From: Vibrio coralliilyticus | Lineage (GTDB): Bacteria > Pseudomonadota > Gammaproteobacteria > Enterobacterales > Vibrionaceae | Reading direction: 5' to 3' | Length of the DNA stretch: 64,000 nucleotides | Assembly (NCBI RefSeq): GCF_024449095.1 | Contig: NZ_CP024627.1 | Span: 1,798,001-1,862,000, forward strand | Shown: positions 8,268-16,013 of the stretch, in pieces | Layout: each line of letters opens with the position of its first letter | Position numbering within the stretch: position 1 is the stretch's first letter | The notes under the pieces: model-generated | The model's database searches: none | What the model saw: the letters and a program-made list of their open reading frames with translations, nothing else | Told to the model about the DNA's origin: nothing | Program-made: the position numbers and the translations under genes

Positions 8268-8677
8268 TACTGAATCTCCGTAGACTGTGCTTCAATCTCA
8301 AACGGCTCACAAGGCGTGCCTTGATGATACTTCAACTGCCATTTTTCGCCCGTAAACACCCAAACTGAGGAACGTTTGGTATACAAACTTGCGCTTCCCT
8401 TAGAATCTACCCAAGCAGATTTATACAGCAGCAATTGAACAGACGGTTCAAGCGCAATACATTCAAATGATTGTGAATATATCTTGCCTGTTGAAGGCTC
8501 CTCATTCTTCATCAGCTCTAACATCGATTGCAGATCAAAGCTTCTGCCTGAGCGCCCCACTTCAACGAAATCAGGGTGAAGTAAACGCATAACCTCATGT
8601 TCGTTCTGGCGGGTTTCATATTGTTGAAGCAAGACTTCTTGTTCAATGAGGAATTTCATCCGTGTAGTACCTGTCAT
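8267..8677 (-). CDS. DUF4440 / SnoaL-NTF2-like protein
   Basis: This encodes 136 residues. The pattern LLHPDFVEVGRSGRSFDLQSM followed by YKSAWVDSKG...YTKRSSVWVF...WQLKYHQGTP is the cone-shaped NTF2-like fold of DUF4440 proteins, which act as small-molecule binders or isomerases. The ATG at 8677 follows GAAAGG at suitable spacing; a longer reading to 8761 lacks an RBS. This is the first gene of the leftward run, so its promoter probably lies in the gap shared with the divergent yaiL-like gene. Confidence 0.75.
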   Translation of the reverse strand: MTGTTRMKFLIEQEVLLQQYETRQNEHEVMRLLHPDFVEVGRSGRSFDLQSMLELMKNEEPSTGKIYSQSFECIALEPSVQLLLYKSAWVDSKGSASLYTKRSSVWVFTGEKWQLKYHQGTPCEPFEIEAQSTEIQ

Positions 8678-8832
8678 TACATGCCTTTCAATAGACTGAA
8701 GATTATCACTCCCGACTGCCATATGAAACACGTCAATTGATAAAGAAAACTTAACGCACATTCTTCACATATCTTTATTTGCAGGCCCCGTCCCTATAAA
8801 ATACGCAAAACATTTATCAACACGGATACCCC

Positions 8833-9354
8833 ATGGCAAAACTTACTCTGCAAGAACAAATGCTGAAAGCTGGTTTAGTGAATGAAAAAAAACTAAAGAA
8901 GGCCAAAAAAGGTTCAAAAAAATCACGCGTACAAGCTCGTGAAGTAAAAGCCGCGGTCGAAGAACAAAAACGTCAACAGCAAGAGCGTGATAAAGAGCTA
9001 AGCAACCAACAAAACGAGCAGCGTCTGAACAAAGAAATTCAGTCGCAAATCAAACAGTTGATTGAGATGAACAAAATCGATCAGAAAGATGGTGATATTA
9101 AATACAACTTCACCGATGGAACACTCATCAAATCCCTTTACGTTGAATCGATTATCCGCGAACAACTTATCAAAGGTATCCTTGCTATTGCCCGTCATGA
9201 AGATGGTTATGCGGTGATCCCCGGGGTTGTTGCAAACAAAATTGCACAGCGTGATGACCAGGTGATCATTGAGCTCAAAGAGCCAGAATCAGACGTGCCA
9301 GCCGAAGACGATCCTTATGCAGACTATGTAGTCCCAGACGATCTGATGTGGTAA
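8833..9354 (+). CDS. yaiL: YaiL-like DUF2058 nucleoprotein/polysome-associated protein
   Basis: This encodes 173 residues, near the usual length of the family. It begins MAKLTLQEQMLKAGLVNEKK, the DUF2058 hallmark, followed by a very basic coiled segment to about residue 75 (Lys, Arg, Gln and Glu rich) and a C-terminal compact domain (IIREQLIKGILAIARHEDGYAVIP). The E. coli relative is annotated as a polysome-associated or nucleoprotein/polynucleotide-associated factor of unclear role. A good terminator follows. Confidence 0.88.
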   Translation: MAKLTLQEQMLKAGLVNEKKLKKAKKGSKKSRVQAREVKAAVEEQKRQQQERDKELSNQQNEQRLNKEIQSQIKQLIEMNKIDQKDGDIKYNFTDGTLIKSLYVESIIREQLIKGILAIARHEDGYAVIPGVVANKIAQRDDQVIIELKEPESDVPAEDDPYADYVVPDDLMW

Positions 9355-9359
9355 TGATG

Positions 9360-9394
9360 AAAGCCATTCGAGTATCGAATGGCTTTTTATTTTA
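9360..9394 (+). terminator. Intrinsic terminator after yaiL-like gene
   Basis: A 12-bp perfect stem (aaagccattcga / tcgaatggcttt) with a 3-nt loop is followed by a T-rich tract. Confidence 0.9.
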
Positions 9395-9453
9395 AAGTCA
9401 GTTAACTAGGTGGTTGGAGAGTTTTCCCTTTAGTATCAGCTATATATACCTAG

Positions 9454-10119
9454 TTACTCGCTCATGTCTTCTTCATCAAATATAACGTTGTAGTTTTCTG
9501 TATAAGTACACTGTGGCTGACGACTACAAGTAAAGAAGCGTCGACCTTTAAACTCTCCTTGCGATGCGGTTTTAATCACCATTGGGCTACCACAACGTTT
9601 GCAGAAACGCACCTCTTTATCAGGTTCGATAAGATCAATATGAGAGGCCAAAAGACGTCTAAGTTTCCCCACTTGATAGCTATGCTTAACGGATGTACCA
9701 ATCAAAGGAATCCCTGACGATTTACAGACATGCATTAAAAGCTTCTGGCGCTCTATTTTGCCTTTGTCCAATGCCCGACCATCATCGAGTTCAATAGCGA
9801 CACGAACTTGCAATGTGCGTGGATCACAAACAACATAATCGAAATAGCTTTTAGCAATCCGATTATTGGCGATAAACCATTGTTTTTTATCCGTAGCCAA
9901 CGGTGTCACAACATTAGCCATATTCACCTTTGACATCACCACACCATGCTGGCCAACTGCAGTAATCAAAGCGTTGTAAAACGCCGATTCCTGCATATTC
10001 ATTAATGGCCCTTTTTTCTTATAAGCACTGTCTTTCAGCTCGTCCTGTTTTAGATAACGCTTTTGAACAAAAACAAAAAATAAAACCAACAAGACGACAA
10101 CGATGAAAACACTTTCCAT
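9454..10119 (-). CDS. DUF2726 protein with N-terminal TM helix and topoisomerase-type zinc finger
   Basis: This encodes 221 residues. Residues 1-18 form a hydrophobic membrane anchor. The central part (about 50-160) matches DUF2726, a restriction endonuclease-like fold with the acidic pair in VAIELDDGRALDK and a KIERQKLL helix. The C-terminus carries a C4 zinc finger of the topoisomerase I type (FCKRCGSPM ... FFTCSRQPQC). A membrane-anchored nuclease-like protein is implied; a DNA or RNA substrate is inference. A 9-bp inverted repeat (9403-9411 with 9448-9456) overlaps its stop. Confidence 0.78.
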   Translation of the reverse strand: MESVFIVVVLLVLFFVFVQKRYLKQDELKDSAYKKKGPLMNMQESAFYNALITAVGQHGVVMSKVNMANVVTPLATDKKQWFIANNRIAKSYFDYVVCDPRTLQVRVAIELDDGRALDKGKIERQKLLMHVCKSSGIPLIGTSVKHSYQVGKLRRLLASHIDLIEPDKEVRFCKRCGSPMVIKTASQGEFKGRRFFTCSRQPQCTYTENYNVIFDEEDMSE

Positions 10120-10217
10120 TTCGCTTTAACTACTCCCACTGGTGAGAAAACGTATGAAACTCTTAAAGAATTTATACGCTAACTTAAAGTATCTGTCAGT
10201 TTTTATATAGGAATAGG

Positions 10218-11024
10218 TTACTGTTTGTGGGATCCAGCCTCAGGTAAGCTCAAATTAATCACAACTCGATTTTCAGGCTTAATCTGCTCAAACGTCAATC
10301 GCCAGTATTTCTCTAACAAGCGATCCATAAGGCCACTCTCTCTTGCCCGAGTTAAAGCCTCTTCCAAAATGGGTTGGTAATGTGCTGCATCATCAGAAAG
10401 GTAGAAATAGAAGTCGTTTTCGTATGTTAATAGTAAACGTTGTTCTATCGCTAAATGGGTATTCTGAGACGCCTCTCTAAGGATTTCGGTCATTCCTCTC
10501 GGAAAATAATTGACGCTCCCTTCAGGGGTTAGTTTGGAATACAAAGAGCGCCATTCACCGTCTTCCGTATAGACTGGCAATTGATTGGCTTTCCAGACCT
10601 CAACATCGTACCATTGCATCCCTAAACCAGCGACTAGCCCTGACTCTTTTAGATCTTGTAGCGTATTAATTGTATCGAATTTATTTTGTAGCTGAGGGGG
10701 AATAAGGAGCACTCTTTTACCGATCAATCCATTCGTTAACGGCACTCGAACAGGGATGTATTTTTTATTTCTCTCTTCAGTGGCAATCAACCAAGTTAGA
10801 GATAACTGATTTCTTGCCACCATTTTTGTCGACCTTTTTTGAGGAATATGCTCTTGAGGCACCTCAATTGTGACACTGTAACCAAGTTCAGATAAAGATT
10901 TATGCAAAAGTTCATGATAGAAGACGTGCCCCCCATCAACTTGAGACGGCAATACAAGTTGCACTGCTTGATGAGCGAATGCACCCTGGCAAAATATGAA
11001 TAGAAAAAAACCGATTAGACGCAT
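10218..11024 (-). CDS. Periplasmic solute-binding-like protein (PBP type 2 fold)
   Basis: This encodes 268 residues with a signal peptide (MRLIGFFLFIFCQGAFA). The mature part looks like a divergent type 2 periplasmic binding protein: it lacks the tidy family-3 N-terminal motif, but the ending ALTRARESGLMDRLLEKYW is typical of the final helix of this fold in Vibrio and Shewanella proteins annotated as ABC-type amino acid-binding. No permease or ATPase gene is adjacent. It is 36 bases downstream of a second binding-protein gene and lies on the same strand as the kinase/regulator pair upstream. Confidence 0.7.
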   Translation of the reverse strand: MRLIGFFLFIFCQGAFAHQAVQLVLPSQVDGGHVFYHELLHKSLSELGYSVTIEVPQEHIPQKRSTKMVARNQLSLTWLIATEERNKKYIPVRVPLTNGLIGKRVLLIPPQLQNKFDTINTLQDLKESGLVAGLGMQWYDVEVWKANQLPVYTEDGEWRSLYSKLTPEGSVNYFPRGMTEILREASQNTHLAIEQRLLLTYENDFYFYLSDDAAHYQPILEEALTRARESGLMDRLLEKYWRLTFEQIKPENRVVINLSLPEAGSHKQ

Positions 11025-11060
11025 CTATACTTGTCCTGATACTACTGTAACTATTCCAAA

Positions 11061-11822
11061 TCAGCGATAGATTTCAACAATCTCCTGATACCTTGATATA
11101 CTGGCCTCATTGATCGTTTTCTTCATTTGATCGATACCGCGCTGCAGTTTCTCAGTCAATTTTTCATCAACCGCTAAATTAAAAGCATAGTAGAGTTCAC
11201 CTTCGCTGAGCACAAAGACAGGTTCATAATCGTCCGTATCTTGGCCAATTTTCTTTAACCACCATTTAGCAACATTTTCTTCATATGCCCATAAATCAAT
11301 ACGCCCTTTCGCTAATTGTTTGGCCAGTGTTTCAGCGACAGAGTTTTCTTGCATAGAATCTCTTGGAACGCCAAGTTCCAACATTAACTGTTCACCGACA
11401 TCATCGCGAATGACACCAATACGATATTGAGCAAAGTCCATCGCATTCTCAATACTAATATTTCGGGACTTCTTGGCCATAACCACAATTCGTGTGGTAC
11501 TCAAAGGGCCAACCCATTGAAATAAGTGTTCACGAAGCCGAGTGCGGGTAGTGGCAAAAAGCACGGCATTAGGCTTAATCAAAGCCGTTCTATATGCTCG
11601 CGCCCATGGCTGAACCTTGATCTCTTCTTTATTGATTTCAACCCCTTGAGATTGTGCAGCCGCTATCAGCAAGTCAATCGAGATGCCTTTTGCTTCACCA
11701 TCTTGAGTAAAGTTATATGGGGGGTACTCTTCGGTCAAAAAAACAAGTTCATCGAGCTCTACCGCTCCAATCGGTAGTGAGAAAACAAAGAGCGATAAAG
11801 ACAGGCTGAGTATATATTTCAT
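11061..11822 (-). CDS. Periplasmic amino-acid-type solute-binding protein (SBP family 3)
   Basis: This encodes 253 residues. A signal peptide (about 1-20) precedes the family 3 motif FLTEEYPPYNFTQDGEAKGISIDLL and a bilobed fold typical of HisJ/GlnH-like proteins (IGVIRDDVGEQLM, then a C-terminal helix). No transporter genes are nearby. The ATG at 11822 follows AGAGGCGG; an upstream in-frame ATG at 11858 lacks a signal peptide start. The RBS is part of a strong hairpin (see 11825-11875), which could make translation conditional. Confidence 0.78.
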   Translation of the reverse strand: MKYILSLSLSLFVFSLPIGAVELDELVFLTEEYPPYNFTQDGEAKGISIDLLIAAAQSQGVEINKEEIKVQPWARAYRTALIKPNAVLFATTRTRLREHLFQWVGPLSTTRIVVMAKKSRNISIENAMDFAQYRIGVIRDDVGEQLMLELGVPRDSMQENSVAETLAKQLAKGRIDLWAYEENVAKWWLKKIGQDTDDYEPVFVLSEGELYYAFNLAVDEKLTEKLQRGIDQMKKTINEASISRYQEIVEIYR

Positions 11823-11824
11823 AG

Positions 11825-11875
11825 CCGCCTCTAGCAGTTTTAATATTTCATCTATCAATAAAACTGTAGAGGCGG
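11825..11875 (-). promoter_or_regulatory. 5' leader hairpin that pairs with the ribosome binding site
   Basis: On the minus strand, CCGCCTCT (11875-11868) pairs with AGAGGCGG (11832-11825), and AGTTTTA (11865-11859) pairs with TAAAACT (11842-11836), across a small internal loop (2 and 3 nt) and a 16-nt apical loop. The 3' arm contains the Shine-Dalgarno of the binding-protein gene, and the ATG is 2 bases beyond it. The structure should mask the RBS when folded. It lacks a U tract, so it is not a simple terminator. Confidence 0.5.
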
Positions 11876-11910
11876 ATAGTACATCCGTCTAGGCAGTTAG
11901 GAGAAGAAAG

Positions 11911-12597
11911 TTATCGTGATGCACGTTTATAGCAACGTTCTGGCCTTCCGACAGTCCCATAGTTAAGATCTGCCACCAACTCTCCAGCACTGATCAGGTA
12001 CTCAAGGTAGCGTCTCGCGGTAGTCCGACTAGCGCCGATACGCTCTCCAGCTTCATCTGCTGTCATACTCTCACAGCCAGAAAACAATGCGCGTATTTTG
12101 TCTAGCGTCACGCCGTCAATACCTTTTGGCAGCCTCTGCACATTTGTGTCAGCGGGTGAAGCAGTTTGCATCATCTTATCCACTAAGTTTTGATCCAAAT
12201 CTAGTGCACACGTTAGCTGATGCTTTTGAGCTACATACTTTTTCAAAGCAGCCTCAAGTCGAGGGAAAACTACCGGCTTTAATAAATAGTCAACCACTCC
12301 ACCACGCATCGCCTGTTGTAAAGTATCAACATCACGAGCTGCTGTGATAAGAATGACGTCACAGCTCTGATTTCGAGATCGAAGCGCCTGGAGAAGCTCT
12401 AATCCTGTACCATCGGGAAGATACACATCAAGCAGCAATAGATCTGGGCTAAGTACGTCTAGCTGAATTTCTGCTTCCACTTTGGTTGTGGCAATACCAA
12501 TAACATCGTAGCCATCTATTTGTTCCAAATATCGCTGATGCAACTGAGCGATATTGAGATCATCTTCAATGATCATCACTCGTGTTACGGATGTCAT
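11911..12597 (-). CDS. Response regulator, CitB/DcuR/DpiA family
   Basis: This encodes 228 residues. The receiver domain (1-120) has the acidic pair EDD at 11-13, the phosphorylatable Asp57 in LLLLDVYLPDG and the Lys of LLKPV. The C-terminal part has a winged-helix-like HTH (MTADEAGERIGASRTTARRYLEYL) and the closing GRPERCY typical of the CitB/DcuR group, which control C4-dicarboxylate or citrate metabolism. Its ATG overlaps the kinase stop by 4 bases. The target genes are not evident, as no dicarboxylate transporter is adjacent; the two binding proteins downstream are candidates. Confidence 0.87.
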   Translation of the reverse strand: MTSVTRVMIIEDDLNIAQLHQRYLEQIDGYDVIGIATTKVEAEIQLDVLSPDLLLLDVYLPDGTGLELLQALRSRNQSCDVILITAARDVDTLQQAMRGGVVDYLLKPVVFPRLEAALKKYVAQKHQLTCALDLDQNLVDKMMQTASPADTNVQRLPKGIDGVTLDKIRALFSGCESMTADEAGERIGASRTTARRYLEYLISAGELVADLNYGTVGRPERCYKRASR

Positions 12598-14213
12598 ATC
12601 TGTTCTTCCTTTGGTAGATATACCGTCATTCTAGCTCCATAGGGAGCGTTATTTGTGATTTCTAAAGCGCCGTGATAACGCATGGCGAATTCATTCACAA
12701 GATGTAAGCCTACTCCACGGGTGCTTTCATCTTTGGTAGAGACGCCACGCTCGACTAATTGTTCTGAAGAGAGTTGAGAAGGCAGCCCACAGCCCTGGTC
12801 GGTAACTTCTAAAATCACTTCATTACCAAAGTCACTGATGGACACCTCTATCTGGCGTCGAGTAGGAGAAAAAACAGGGTCAGTTGTGACGGCACTGCGC
12901 GTGGCGTCAAAAGCGTTATCAATGAGATTACCTAATATCGTCACTACATCCTCTGCGTTGATGCGCTCAGGTAATGGCTCAAGCCGAGAACCATCTTCAA
13001 CCACTAACTCAAGTCCTAGCTCTCGCGCTCTTTCTGTTTTTCCTAACAACATGCCTGCGATTAATGGTTCCTTAATCGTTTCTCGCAAGAATTCAATCAA
13101 AGATTGATAATGAGCCGTTTCCTGGCCAATAAGATGCTGCACCGCATCGAGTTCCCCCATCTGTACCATTCCACTGATGGTATTTAACTTATTACGATGC
13201 TCGTGGGTCTGGGAGCGAAGCATTTCTGCGTACTCTTTCGTTTTTGCCAGTTGCTCTGAGAGTTCATTCAACTCATCCCTTAATCGAAAACTCGACACTG
13301 CACCTACCACTTTACCATCGACAATAATTGGGCTTCGATTCGCGATCAGCCTTTGCTTATTCAGATAAAGATTTATATCGTGATCAGTCCTAGCACTCAT
13401 CAGAACACTATGCAAATCACTCTCTGGCAGCACATCGTTCAGCGGCTTATTCAAGCATTGATTCTTGTCGAGGCCAAGAATTTGGCAAGCACTCTTGTTG
13501 ATCGAACGTAGTCGGCCAGATTGATCGATACTCAAGATCCCCTCTTTAAGAGTCTCCATTGTCACATCTAACTCGACATATAGTCGGCCTATTTCTTCAG
13601 GCTCGAAACCAAGAATGGCTTTCTGGAAGCGACGAGAAGCATAACTCGATATGATAGCGTTGGCGGCCACAACCAATAACGCCATCACTATCAAAAAAGC
13701 AAGAAATGGTTCAATACGATCCTGAAGGCGATCAATCAAATAGCCGACAGAAACCACACCAATAATATTTCCGTTTGAATCAAAAACTGCCGCTTTTCCT
13801 CGAACGGAATAGCCTAATGAGCCTTGAGCAAAAGAGATGTATTCCTTTCCTTCAACCAGAGCACGATTGTTATCGCCCCCTTTCATTGGTTTACCAATGC
13901 GATCGTCGATAGGGTGGATGATTCGGATACCCTCTTTATCACCTATGACGATAAAAGCGGCACCAATTAACTCGGTAAGATTACGATAACGGTGTTGATA
14001 TTCTGAGCCTCCGCCCTCTTCGATCATATTGACCACAAAGGGAGACTTAGCTAGAAATGAAGCCACTCCTAAGGCTTTCATTCCTACTTCCTCTTCCTGT
14101 GCCTGCTTGACGTAAAAGAAGCCAGCCGCTGTCAGCAGCAATAACTCTATCAAGCCAGAAAGTGTCATGATAATCAGCATTCTTTTACGAAAGCTGATAC
14201 TGCTCCATTGCAT
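12594..14213 (-). CDS. Sensor histidine kinase, DcuS/CitA family
   Basis: This encodes 539 residues. A first TM helix (about 12-34) is followed by a periplasmic single-Cache domain (35-165, with GVASFLAKSPFVV and GKAAVFDSNGNIIGVVSVGY), a second TM helix (168-190), a cytoplasmic PAS domain (about 215-310) and a kinase core with the H-box THEHRNKL (probable His337), the N-box NLIDNAFDA and the G-box GVGLHLV. This order is the CitA/DcuS design, which senses carboxylates in the periplasm. ATG at 14213 follows AAGGGAGAG; an upstream ATG at 14336 would add a meaningless N-terminal extension. Confidence 0.88.
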   Translation of the reverse strand: MQWSSISFRKRMLIIMTLSGLIELLLLTAAGFFYVKQAQEEEVGMKALGVASFLAKSPFVVNMIEEGGGSEYQHRYRNLTELIGAAFIVIGDKEGIRIIHPIDDRIGKPMKGGDNNRALVEGKEYISFAQGSLGYSVRGKAAVFDSNGNIIGVVSVGYLIDRLQDRIEPFLAFLIVMALLVVAANAIISSYASRRFQKAILGFEPEEIGRLYVELDVTMETLKEGILSIDQSGRLRSINKSACQILGLDKNQCLNKPLNDVLPESDLHSVLMSARTDHDINLYLNKQRLIANRSPIIVDGKVVGAVSSFRLRDELNELSEQLAKTKEYAEMLRSQTHEHRNKLNTISGMVQMGELDAVQHLIGQETAHYQSLIEFLRETIKEPLIAGMLLGKTERARELGLELVVEDGSRLEPLPERINAEDVVTILGNLIDNAFDATRSAVTTDPVFSPTRRQIEVSISDFGNEVILEVTDQGCGLPSQLSSEQLVERGVSTKDESTRGVGLHLVNEFAMRYHGALEITNNAPYGARMTVYLPKEEQI

Positions 14214-14393
14214 AAACTCTCCCTTATCGACCAACGAGGCTAACACCCAATTAACATTTATACGAGTTAATGAGCTGTATTTTGTGAGGCCTACAAAGCA
14301 AAGCATAGTTGGAGTGGATAGCCGGCATTTACCCATTCACTACAAGCGTGAGTTGAGAGTTCAAATGTCCATTCATATAAAACCAGTAGAATA

Positions 14394-14409
14394 AGTGATT
14401 TTGATCACA
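14394..14409 (+). promoter_or_regulatory. CRP-like binding site
   Basis: The sequence aGTGAttttgaTCACa matches the TGTGA-N6-TCACA consensus at 9 of 10 positions. Its centre is about 62 bases before the transcription start predicted from the TATAAT at 14453-14458, which is the usual class I position. It could also act on the kinase/regulator operon, which starts 180 bases away on the other strand. Confidence 0.55.
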
Positions 14410-14427
14410 AGAGATTTAGAACATTTT

Positions 14428-14458
14428 TTGTACTGACAGCTCAATTTAACTGTATAAT
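14428..14458 (+). promoter_or_regulatory. Promoter with a perfect -10 box for the small divergent gene
   Basis: A consensus TATAAT (14453-14458) is preceded by a poor -35 (TTGTAC at 14428-14433, 19-base spacer). A weak -35 together with an upstream CRP-like site is typical of an activator-dependent promoter. Confidence 0.5.
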
Positions 14459-14559
14459 TATTGAGCATGAACGTGTAGGAACACTAGATGTAGACAGTAG
14501 GCAACAGACTAAAAAAATTATAACCCACTGTCTGCGATATAATGTCAGAAGGAAAGACA

Positions 14560-14784
14560 ATGAAACGGGATATGTTTGGCATCTGCCTGTCAAAATCTAT
14601 GCTGTCACACAACTTGTCCAGCACCTTTACTCATGTAAGGGCTTACGAGCAGTCCAGTCATGATAACGAAGTGAAAGTGATGCACGCCTTTCCACAACTA
14701 TCAGGGCAAGAGCTGCTCACGACCATTAAGTCTTCCAAGCGGTTACTGTGGCGAGCTGAGTATGTCTGCTTAAGCCAAAAGTAA
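14560..14784 (+). CDS. Small hypothetical protein, 74 residues
   Basis: This encodes 74 residues without signal peptide or membrane helix; three cysteines are scattered. The ATG at 14560 is preceded by AGAAGGAAAG. It has a CRP-like site, a TATAAT box, a 95-base leader with a stem, and its own terminator, so the transcript looks like a real unit of about 360 nt. I do not recognise the protein, and the transcript could also act as an RNA. Confidence 0.5.
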   Translation: MKRDMFGICLSKSMLSHNLSSTFTHVRAYEQSSHDNEVKVMHAFPQLSGQELLTTIKSSKRLLWRAEYVCLSQK

Positions 14785-14800
14785 TAGGCTAGACAAAATC

Positions 14801-14828
14801 AAAGGGAAGCAAATCGCTTCCCTTTTTT
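14801..14828. terminator. Intrinsic terminator, probably used from both sides
   Basis: A 10-bp stem (aaagggaagc / gcttcccttt) with a 5-nt loop is followed by T residues on the plus strand and preceded by an A-rich stretch. It separates the small plus-strand gene from the converging TPR gene. Confidence 0.85.
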
Positions 14829-14834
14829 AATGGC

Positions 14835-16013
14835 TCAGCCTGTAGTCTGCTGCTGTTGTTGACTGACTTCCCTTAATTGAGAGAGGTATTTAATCCAACT
14901 TTTCGCTTGGCTTGAAGGTTCAATATTGTTTGCTCGTTTTGCTTGAACCAACGCTTTATCCAACTGGTTCAGTTTATACAGCGCTCTCGTTTTTGCCAGT
15001 GCGACATCTGCATCGCGGCCTTTCACTTTGTCCAACACTGATAATGAATCTTTGTAATAGCCTTGCTGAACCATCAGTTGAGCGACGCTCCAGTGATACT
15101 TAGCATCTTTCTTAGCCGCCAACTTCCAAATAGATAAAGACTTATCCCACTCTTTTGCCAATTGCCAGTAAGTCGCTTGCTCTGACAATAGCTGTACATC
15201 CGTATCTGCCTCATCCAATTCGCTAATCTCTATCGCCGCTTTTTCGGGGATGCCACGTTTAGCGTACATCTGAGCCAACATGCGCCTGTCACTTTGACTT
15301 AAAGGCAAATCATTAAGCTTTGCTAGTGCTAATGTGTCCAGTGCCTCTTTGTCTTTACCAATGCGCATTTGCAAACCAACCAGCTGACGCCACCAGCTTA
15401 GCTTATCGGGCTGAATGGTAATCATTTGTTCCAGCGTTGGAATGGCTGCACTCCAGCGTTTCAGTTCCAACTGAGCCCCCAGCTTGAGAGATAAAGACTG
15501 AAGGAGCCTTTTCTTTTCCACTTTCATGTACTGGTCAGCAGCAGAGACAACTTTCTCCCATTGCGACAACTGATAATGAGATTGCGCGATTCGCAGCCAT
15601 AAGTCCTGCGCTTTTTGAGTTTCCGGTACCGACTTAACCAATGGGTAATAGTGCTTAAGCGCTTTGGCAAACTTTTGATCATTTAGATAAAGGTCTGCCA
15701 ACATACGCTGGCTTACCCACGCTTGCTCATCTCGAAGCAAACCACTTTCAACGGCATACTCCATTTTGGAAATCGCTTGCTTGGTATTTCCATCCTGCCA
15801 ATAAAAAACTGCCAGCATACGAGCGACGAATGCTTTGTCATAATCACGTGAGGTCTCGATGTCTTTAAGCACAGCAATCGCCTCTTTCAATTGTTCTTGC
15901 TGCGCCAATTCATTTGCTTTTTGAACACGAACAGCAGTGTATTGAGTCAACTCCTGTGCCAAAAGCATTGGCGAAGCAAGAAGCAAAACAGTAAGGACGA
16001 ATCGTTTCATCAT
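14835..16013 (-). CDS. TPR-repeat protein of the TonB2 operon
   Basis: This encodes 392 residues: a signal peptide (about 1-19) followed by consecutive TPR-like helical pairs along almost the whole length. It is the last gene of the TonB2 cluster and starts inside the tonB2 stop (ATG at 16013 overlapping TGA). In vibrios a periplasmic TPR protein follows tonB2; it may support TonB2-dependent uptake of siderophores or other ligands. A direct role is inference. Confidence 0.8.
   Translation of the reverse strand: MMKRFVLTVLLLASPMLLAQELTQYTAVRVQKANELAQQEQLKEAIAVLKDIETSRDYDKAFVARMLAVFYWQDGNTKQAISKMEYAVESGLLRDEQAWVSQRMLADLYLNDQKFAKALKHYYPLVKSVPETQKAQDLWLRIAQSHYQLSQWEKVVSAADQYMKVEKKRLLQSLSLKLGAQLELKRWSAAIPTLEQMITIQPDKLSWWRQLVGLQMRIGKDKEALDTLALAKLNDLPLSQSDRRMLAQMYAKRGIPEKAAIEISELDEADTDVQLLSEQATYWQLAKEWDKSLSIWKLAAKKDAKYHWSVAQLMVQQGYYKDSLSVLDKVKGRDADVALAKTRALYKLNQLDKALVQAKRANNIEPSSQAKSWIKYLSQLREVSQQQQQTTG

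Larger units (their letters stand above)
14214..14559. other. Intergenic region between the kinase and a divergent small gene
   Basis: These 346 bases hold the divergent promoters. They contain a CRP-like site at 14394-14409, a perfect TATAAT on the plus strand at 14453-14458, and a stem at 14492-14533 (AGACAGT / ACTGTCT with two further pairs) in the 5' region of the plus-strand transcript. No gene was seen. Confidence 0.5.

Noticed and set aside
1529..8677. Integron cassette array (attC/VCR sites)
   Set aside because: Gene gaps are mostly under 25 bases and no imperfect palindromes with TAACAA/GTTRRRY cores were seen; only one terminator and one 157-base gap are present.
9403..9456. Inverted repeat taactaggt / acctagtta at the end of the DUF2726 gene as a terminator
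   Set aside because: The 36-nt loop is long and no U tract follows; too weak to call a terminator.
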